From assembly GCA_028281165.1 (NCBI GenBank), contig JANQKI010000133.1:1-39302 (forward strand): a stretch of 39,302 nt of DNA. The letters are read 5' to 3'. Positions within the stretch are counted from its first letter, which is position 1, and each line of letters begins with the position of its first letter. This document shows positions 34,633-39,302 of this stretch, piece by piece. Below the pieces are notes generated by a model. The model made no database searches. It was not told the origin of the DNA and saw only the letters and a program-made list of their open reading frames with translations. This DNA is from Opitutaceae bacterium (GTDB taxonomy: Bacteria > Verrucomicrobiota > Verrucomicrobiia > Opitutales > Opitutaceae). A program made the position numbers and the translations under genes.

Positions 34633-35555
34633 GACGTCGATTCCGTGTTCCCCAGCGCTTGCACGAAGAGTTCGTTCAGGGCGTTCGGACTGGCCTTGAT
34701 TTCGAGTGGAGTGATGCCAAGGCGTTTCAAAATTCCAATCAATGGATTAAGCGAATTCTGCCCATGTTCAACTTTTACGTGCCCATTGCTCAGAATCTCG
34801 CTTTGCCAGCCATGCTCATTTAAAGCTTGGACCAATTCAGGGCCGCGATCGACAACTACGATTTCCGCTTCAGGCTTTCGCTTCTTCTTCAGAGATTCGA
34901 GTGTATCATGAACGAGAATACGACCCTGGGAAATGATCACGATCTGCTCGCATATCCGGTCGACGTCATGCAGTAGATGGGATGAGAGCACGACTGAAAT
35001 ATTAGACTCTTTCCATATTCTTTCGATGAGATCGAGAATGATGGCCTGTCCTTTGGGATCGAGCCCATTGGTAGGCTCGTCCAGAAAGATAAGCTCAGGA
35101 TCATGAACGATGGCCTGAGCTATCTTGATCCGCTGCTTCATACCAGTGGAGTAGGTGTCCACTTTCCGGTAGCGCTCCTGGCCCATGCCAACGAAATCAA
35201 GCATTTCATGAGCTCTTTGTCGTGCGGATTCAAAGGGTAGGCCGGAAAGTTGAGCGCAGTAGGTCACGTACTCGCATCCAGCCATGCCTGGGATGTGGCA
35301 ATCCTGTTCAGGCGCATAGCCTACGCGTTTTCTCACTTCGCGACCGTTTATATCTATGTCTTTTCCCAGTAGCGCAGCCTTACCGCTATCCTTGTCTTGA
35401 AGCTGTAACAAGCATTTGATCAGGGTCGATTTGCCTGCTCCGTTGGGTCCCAAGAGGCCTACCGTTCCAGGAGCGATCGAGAGATCTACCTTGTCCAAGG
35501 CCTGGAAACGATCGAAGCGCTTGTCCAATTGCTGCGTGTGAATAATCGGAGCCAT
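34629..35555 (-). CDS. ABC transporter ATP-binding protein, first pair
   Basis: This 308-residue ATPase has Walker A GPNGAGKST (about 35-43), Q-loop YAPEQD, signature YSTGMKQRIKIAQA, Walker B LIFLDEPTNGLD and H-loop SSHLLHD, followed by the CcmA/NatA-type C-terminal domain. It heads the run ATPase-permease-ATPase-permease, probably with the discoidin, sigma and anti-sigma genes behind. The 152 bases upstream (35556-35707) to the rsgA stop should hold the promoter; I see no clear -35/-10 there. Confidence 0.93.
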   Translation of the reverse strand: MAPIIHTQQLDKRFDRFQALDKVDLSIAPGTVGLLGPNGAGKSTLIKCLLQLQDKDSGKAALLGKDIDINGREVRKRVGYAPEQDCHIPGMAGCEYVTYCAQLSGLPFESARQRAHEMLDFVGMGQERYRKVDTYSTGMKQRIKIAQAIVHDPELIFLDEPTNGLDPKGQAIILDLIERIWKESNISVVLSSHLLHDVDRICEQIVIISQGRILVHDTLESLKKKRKPEAEIVVVDRGPELVQALNEHGWQSEILSNGHVKVEHGQNSLNPLIGILKRLGITPLEIKASPNALNELFVQALGNTESTS

Positions 35556-35707
35556 TCTAGAGGATTCACGGCTAGTACACTCCAGAAGCCCTGATAGTTA
35601 CAGTTTTTTCTGTACTGGAACTACGTGGCTATTTGAACCTGGCAATCCTATACATTCCGTTCGTAGTCAATCCGCTTCAGAAAATTCGAATTCCGCATGC
35701 AATGTCA

Positions 35708-36823
35708 TTACTTGTATCCAAAATCACCGTCGACTGATCGTGATAGCTTCCTGCGCTGCTTTTCCGCTTTGCGTTTCGAAACGCTTATAGATTTAAGCAG
35801 CTTTCGTTTTCGCTTTTTAAGGACATTCGCCATATCCGTATCGACGATTCCTTTACGATTACGTTTACGGCGATTTTCCGCCTTTTGCTTTAAATAGCTA
35901 TGAAAGCGTTCGCTTTCCAGCGTACCGTTTTCGAGCGCCTCGATTATGGAGCAGTCTGGCTCGCTTGTATGGCTGCAATTACGAAAGCGGCATTGCTTGG
36001 CCAATTCATCGATATCTGAGAAAGCCTTTTTGACACCTTCGTCATCGCCCAGAAGCTGTATCTCTCTCATTCCGGGTGTATCCAAAATCATAGATCCTTG
36101 CGGCATAAGAACCATCTCCCTCCAAGTTGTTGTATGGCGACCTCGACTGTCCGATTTACGAACAGCGTTAGCATTCAATTGATCTTTGCCAATAAGGGCG
36201 TTGATCAAGGTGGACTTGCCGGCTCCTGAGGACCCTAGCAAGGCGATGGTCGTGCCTCTTTGAAAGTATGAGGAAAGCGCATCGAGACCCTCTTGTGTCA
36301 GAGCGCTTACCAGATGGATCGGAGCTGTCTCCGCCACGGAATCTAGTTGGGCGAGTTGTTCCTCGACGTTCAGGCAGAGGTCAGCTTTGTTTAAGACGAT
36401 CACCGGCGATATCGAGCTGCTAGAGGCTAAGGACAGATACCGTTCGATTCGTTTCGGATTAAAATCGTGGTCTAGCCCAGCGACCAGGAAGGCGTAGTCT
36501 ATGTGGGCTGCGATTTTTTGAACCTTCGATTGATTGCCTGCCGCTTCTCTTTCAAATACTCCTCGTCGCGGAAGTATTTCCCGGATCACTTCCCCCTCTA
36601 CAGCAACCCAGTCTCCGGTAATAGGATACCATTGATGTCTGGTTTTGTGAGCAAGATAGGAACCCGGCAGTCGAATGCGCAATTCTCCAAATTCATCGAA
36701 TGCGACGTACTCGCCTCGATTTTCTCGAGCGATGCGAGCTGGTTTTAGGCTAGCTTCCCCAAGGGAATCGAAGGCCTGTTGCAGGCTTTCGTTCCAGCCA
36801 AGATTTAAAAGATTTCGGGTCAT
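35708..36823 (-). CDS. rsgA: Ribosome small-subunit GTPase RsgA
   Basis: RsgA is a late 30S assembly factor that checks the decoding centre and is released by GTP hydrolysis. The 371-residue protein shows the circularly permuted order: an OB domain (about 25-100), G4 VIVLNKADL (about 137), then G1 GSSGAGKSTLINALIG (about 198), the switch region RGRHTTTWREMVLM and G3 DTPGMRE. The zinc motif is canonical C-x4-C-x-H-x5-C (CRFRNCSHTSEPDC). The tail is rich in Lys and Arg. Its leader contains CACCTCCTT followed by GAGG, which may mask the ribosome binding site. A 20-codon gene with its own terminator lies upstream. Confidence 0.95.
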   Translation of the reverse strand: MTRNLLNLGWNESLQQAFDSLGEASLKPARIARENRGEYVAFDEFGELRIRLPGSYLAHKTRHQWYPITGDWVAVEGEVIREILPRRGVFEREAAGNQSKVQKIAAHIDYAFLVAGLDHDFNPKRIERYLSLASSSSISPVIVLNKADLCLNVEEQLAQLDSVAETAPIHLVSALTQEGLDALSSYFQRGTTIALLGSSGAGKSTLINALIGKDQLNANAVRKSDSRGRHTTTWREMVLMPQGSMILDTPGMREIQLLGDDEGVKKAFSDIDELAKQCRFRNCSHTSEPDCSIIEALENGTLESERFHSYLKQKAENRRKRNRKGIVDTDMANVLKKRKRKLLKSISVSKRKAEKQRRKLSRSVDGDFGYK

Positions 36824-36833
36824 TTTGAAATTG

Positions 36834-36846
36834 CCTCAAGGAGGTG
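36834..36846 (-). promoter_or_regulatory. Possible anti-Shine-Dalgarno hairpin in the rsgA leader
   Basis: Read on the minus strand, CACCTCCTT (the same nine bases found near the 3' end of bacterial 16S rRNA) is followed at once by GAGG, the only ribosome binding site candidate, 10 bases before the rsgA ATG. CCTC and GAGG can pair around CTT, hiding the site. The stem is only 4 bp. Confidence 0.35.
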
Positions 36847-36953
36847 TAAAATTGGAATCGTAATAAATTATGGATACAAAAATCTATTCTTCGATTTAGC
36901 ATAATCGAAGTGGATACGGGAATCCCCGTCGCTCTTCGCGGTTCGAATAGGCG

Positions 36954-36986
36954 CAAAAAAACCGCGAACTTAACGTCGTTCGCGGT
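36954..36986 (-). terminator. Intrinsic terminator behind the 20-codon gene
   Basis: On the minus strand ACCGCGAAC (36986-36978) pairs perfectly with GTTCGCGGT (36969-36961) around an 8-base loop, followed by TTTTTTT. It lies 33 bases after the small ORF's stop and about 130 bases before rsgA. Confidence 0.88.
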
Positions 36987-37019
36987 GGAGCATTAATGAT
37001 TTAAGGGCTGCCTATTGCC

Positions 37020-37082
37020 TTATCTAGCTACGAGACGAACGACGGGGTGGCTGTTTTTCATTTGGTATACATTCATGGTCAT
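37020..37082 (-). CDS. 20-residue small protein or leader peptide
   Basis: The ORF encodes MTMNVYQMKNSHPVVRLVAR and then TAA. GAAAGGAGACGA directly before the ATG contains AAGGAG, the strongest ribosome binding site in the window; an alternative ATG lies two codons on, giving an 18-residue product. A textbook terminator follows 33 bases after the stop. A TTGACA stands about 75 bases before the start, but I see no good -10 for it. With its own translation signal and terminator it behaves like a separate small gene. It may also be an attenuator leader for rsgA, with the basic, Val/Arg-rich C-terminus VVRLVAR as a stalling segment. I do not recognise the peptide. Confidence 0.65.
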   Translation of the reverse strand: MTMNVYQMKNSHPVVRLVAR

Positions 37083-37183
37083 TCGTCTCCTTTCTAATTT
37101 CCTCTCCCTATTAAAATAACGGTTTCAAGCTGTAGCGTGATTCTCTTATGTCAAGAGTGAATTTCTGAAAAATCGGGTAATCA

Positions 37184-37672
37184 TTATTCTAATACGATGC
37201 CTTCCGTCTCTGGAGTCAGAGCAATGTTAGCCGCCTCTTTGAATATGTCCGTAGTGAATACAAGACCTTCGACGCGGCCTTCATTGATGACGGGCAAGCA
37301 CTCGTATTCAGCTTCTCCTGCTAGTTTTATCAATTTACCGAGTTTGGTATTCGGATTTACGATGGGCTGAATCGGGGGAAGAATATCCCCGACTGTTCGG
37401 CTCATATGATTTTGAGCGTTTTCTAGAAAATCGCTTTCCTGTGAAGATTCTTCAGTCGGAGTCCAGTCGCCCGTTAAACCTAGAACTACATTATGTGGAG
37501 TAAGGATGCCGGCAAAATCTCCCTCGGTATCGATAATCGCGATGGCTCCGGTGTCCTGTTTCTTTTGTTCTCCGTATAGAATGATGCCCACGGCTTCACG
37601 GAGCGTATGCTGTGTGCTGATACGCAGGAACCGTTTTGTCATGAGGTCGGCAGCGGTCTTTTGTTCAGGCAT
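37184..37672 (-). CDS. CBS-domain-pair protein
   Basis: This 162-residue protein consists of two CBS motifs only: TAADLMTKRFLRISTQHTLREAVGIIL...IDTEGDFAGILTPHNVV (about 7-65) and VGDILPPIQPIVNPNTKLGKLI...LPVINEGRVEGLVFTTDIF (about 93-150). CBS pairs bind adenine nucleotides and regulate attached or partner proteins. Its start overlaps the end of the SulP transporter gene by 8 bases, so it is probably made with that transporter and may regulate it together with the transporter's own CBS pair. Confidence 0.88.
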   Translation of the reverse strand: MPEQKTAADLMTKRFLRISTQHTLREAVGIILYGEQKKQDTGAIAIIDTEGDFAGILTPHNVVLGLTGDWTPTEESSQESDFLENAQNHMSRTVGDILPPIQPIVNPNTKLGKLIKLAGEAEYECLPVINEGRVEGLVFTTDIFKEAANIALTPETEGIVLE

Positions 37673-39302
37673 TGGGCAGCTCCTCCTCCGGATTAATGTC
37701 TAGGGCTTTTCCTATTCCTTTCAGGATATCCAGTTGCGTAATGATCCCTTTCAATCGTCCCTCTTCGTCAGATACAGGTAGAGCTTGAAGCTTGTTGTCT
37801 CGAGAGAGAAGAGTCGTTTTCGCTAAACCTGTTTGCAGCTCGATTTTCGGCAGGTCGCTTCGGGCGATATCCTTAATGCTGACGGAAAAGTTGAGCCTCA
37901 TTTTTTCGGCGAGTTCGCCTTCGCTAAGCGACTCCGTCTCCTCCTCGTCTAGATCCTTTGAAAGGGTCTGCAAAATCGAGCTCAAGCTCAATGAACAGTC
38001 CAATTTCCCTTCGCGGTCTTGTAGAAACAAGGGGCGTGACGACTTGCTTGGCATGTGCTTCAGCATTTCCGAAATAAGCCAAAGGGCTTCACGGACTTGA
38101 TGCTGATTTCCAAATCGCAAAATCCGAGGCGAGAGGATCGCTTCGGCAGTGATGTTTGTATCCAATTGTTCAGCGCTGTGCCTTTGCGTTTCCTGGCGGC
38201 GCTTTTCCATTTCCACGATGCTCCAAGCTCGAGCCAGGGCTAGCTCCGTGGACTGGAAGAGCTTGTTATCTGCGTAGAAAATATTCTGTTCGCCAATCCG
38301 CTTTCGTAAGCCGGAGCCGGTCATTACCTTTTTCAGGGAGTCTTCGATTCCGGAAAGGACGAGGTGAATGTTGCGTTTATGCAGAAGTTCCCAGAAATGC
38401 TCCAGCATTGCCATCGCCGTACTGCCAACCGCTCTCAGTCGCTTCATGCGCAGAATGACGACCCTCGTTTTCGGTGTCAGGCAATTCAGCAATTCGTAGT
38501 CGAGATCCTCTGCCGCCGCGAAATACAGATCGCCTTCCATGTTTACCGTTACCACCTCGGAAGGGGCTGCGCGGTTGAAGGGGACTTCTTCAAAGCCGGC
38601 GTCCGGTTGCTGTTCGAGTTGAGTTAGATCCGTATTTCCGGTTACTCTAAGCAGGATAACGATTGAGAGAAACACGCCGACGAAGACAGCGTATTCCAAG
38701 GGTAGAATGAGGGTGGAAACGAGAGTTCCAAATAGAACCATGCGCGAATGTTTTCCCGTTTTCCACGTCACCATCAGTCGGCGTTTATCGACCATGGTAT
38801 AGGCCACTACGATGAGGATCCCGGCCAGGGCAGCTTTGGGGATGTAGTTAGCGATTGGCGCCAGAATGAGGATGGTTAGAGCTGTCCAAAGGGCGGAAAA
38901 AATAGCTGCCATTCGAGTCCGGCCTCCCGACTTGAAACAAACGGCGGTTCTCGTGAAAGAGCCTGAACCGGCGAAGCTGGAAAAGAACGATCCAACTATG
39001 TTCGAGGCTCCCTGGCCGATAAATTCCTTGGTGAAGTCGAGACGTTGTCCTGATTGCGCGGCGACCGCTCTAGCGATAGAAGCTGCTTCGATAAGCCCGA
39101 GTATGGCCAAGGCCATTGCTCCGAGACCCAGCTCACGCGTTAATTCATAGGGGGGCGGGGTGAGCAATTGAGGAAAATGAAAGATATTCAGACTAGCCGA
39201 GATGGGTTCGATGTCTTTAACGATCTCGATTTTTCCAGTTCCCATTTCAGGCAAGTGCCAACCGAGAAAATAGGCGATGGCTCCTGATACGATGATCCCG
39301 AT
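37665..39302 (-). CDS. SulP-family anion transporter with STAS and CBS domains, N-terminus outside the window
   Basis: The frame is open to base 39302, and about 545 residues are visible, so the first helices are missing. Numbered from the window edge: membrane part to about 245 (GQGASNIVGSFFSSFAGSGSFTRTAV, helices such as AIFSALWTALTILILAPI), a STAS domain at about 255-365 (VVTVNMEGDLYFAAAEDLDYELL, RLRAVGSTAMAMLEHF), and a C-terminal CBS pair at about 390-535 (AEAILSPRILRFGNQHQVREAL, ALPVSDEEGRLKGIITQLDILKG). SulP proteins carry sulfate, bicarbonate or other anions. STAS plus CBS on the same chain, and a second CBS-pair protein encoded behind it, suggest nucleotide control. The substrate cannot be read. 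Confidence 0.9.
   Translation of the reverse strand: MGIIVSGAIAYFLGWHLPEMGTGKIEIVKDIEPISASLNIFHFPQLLTPPPYELTRELGLGAMALAILGLIEAASIARAVAAQSGQRLDFTKEFIGQGASNIVGSFFSSFAGSGSFTRTAVCFKSGGRTRMAAIFSALWTALTILILAPIANYIPKAALAGILIVVAYTMVDKRRLMVTWKTGKHSRMVLFGTLVSTLILPLEYAVFVGVFLSIVILLRVTGNTDLTQLEQQPDAGFEEVPFNRAAPSEVVTVNMEGDLYFAAAEDLDYELLNCLTPKTRVVILRMKRLRAVGSTAMAMLEHFWELLHKRNIHLVLSGIEDSLKKVMTGSGLRKRIGEQNIFYADNKLFQSTELALARAWSIVEMEKRRQETQRHSAEQLDTNITAEAILSPRILRFGNQHQVREALWLISEMLKHMPSKSSRPLFLQDREGKLDCSLSLSSILQTLSKDLDEEETESLSEGELAEKMRLNFSVSIKDIARSDLPKIELQTGLAKTTLLSRDNKLQALPVSDEEGRLKGIITQLDILKGIGKALDINPEEELPNA

Noticed and set aside
36838..36846. AAGGAGGTG on the plus strand as a ribosome binding site
   Set aside because: No usable reading frame with a normal start follows within range on the plus strand.
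1..39302. CRISPR arrays, insertion sequences, prophage genes
   Set aside because: Reading through the window I saw no regularly spaced repeats, transposase, integrase or phage structural genes.

Overview
The window looks like a chromosomal segment from a marine-type member of Verrucomicrobiota, most likely of the Opitutales/Puniceicoccaceae kind. The support is the combination of FecR-LamG fusion proteins beside ECF sigma factors, a large FG-GAP/UnbV protein, a GHL6/GH42-middle-domain glycosidase, an S1 sulfatase, FHS-family fucose permeases, few good Shine-Dalgarno sites and about half G+C. The taxon is inferred from gene content; no rRNA is present.

Bases 1-22600 are a sugar-scavenging region centred on L-fucose. 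On the left, minus-strand genes encode an ECF sigma factor and two FecR-LamG membrane proteins (one cut by the window edge) around a GHL6-family glycosidase that may be a GH151-type alpha-L-fucosidase. A 1.2-kb-residue-class FG-GAP/UnbV protein (about 1216 aa) reads the other way. A sigma-factor remnant that keeps its promoter and start codon lies upstream of the second FecR-LamG gene, and one promoter-like motif recurs upstream of the sigma gene, the remnant and the UnbV gene. Next comes a nearly mirror-symmetric fucose locus: a minus-strand operon (aldo/keto reductase, zinc alcohol dehydrogenase, fucP, fucU) and a plus-strand operon (fucI, second fucP, sulfatase). Each is divergent from its own AraC-family regulator, and the two regulators meet tail to tail with overlapping stop codons. 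Mutarotase, isomerase and two permeases are here; fuculokinase and fuculose-phosphate aldolase are not.

Bases 21400-31900 are mostly housekeeping: tRNA-Leu(UAG), a DAHP synthase gene preceded by a previously unannotated-looking attenuator (23-codon leader with ten aromatic codons in a row plus a strong terminator), a TolC/HlyD-type efflux pair without its inner-membrane pump, a sugar-type nucleotidyltransferase, a periplasmic protein of four tandem TonB C-terminal domains, a QueF with an altered active-site His, and a rhomboid-fold protein that lacks the catalytic His and carries a zinc ribbon.

Bases 29300-35560 form a tight minus-strand unit: ATPase-permease-ATPase-permease (each junction a 4-base overlap), then a secreted discoidin-domain protein, an ECF sigma factor and its single-TM partner. 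Bases 35700-39302 hold rsgA, a 20-codon ORF with a strong ribosome binding site and its own terminator, a CBS-pair protein and the C-terminal part of a SulP-STAS-CBS transporter running off the right edge.

The best candidates for something new are the 20-codon gene before rsgA, the aromatic attenuator before the DAHP synthase, and the ECF/FecR-LamG system with its decayed sigma copy and shared promoter motif.
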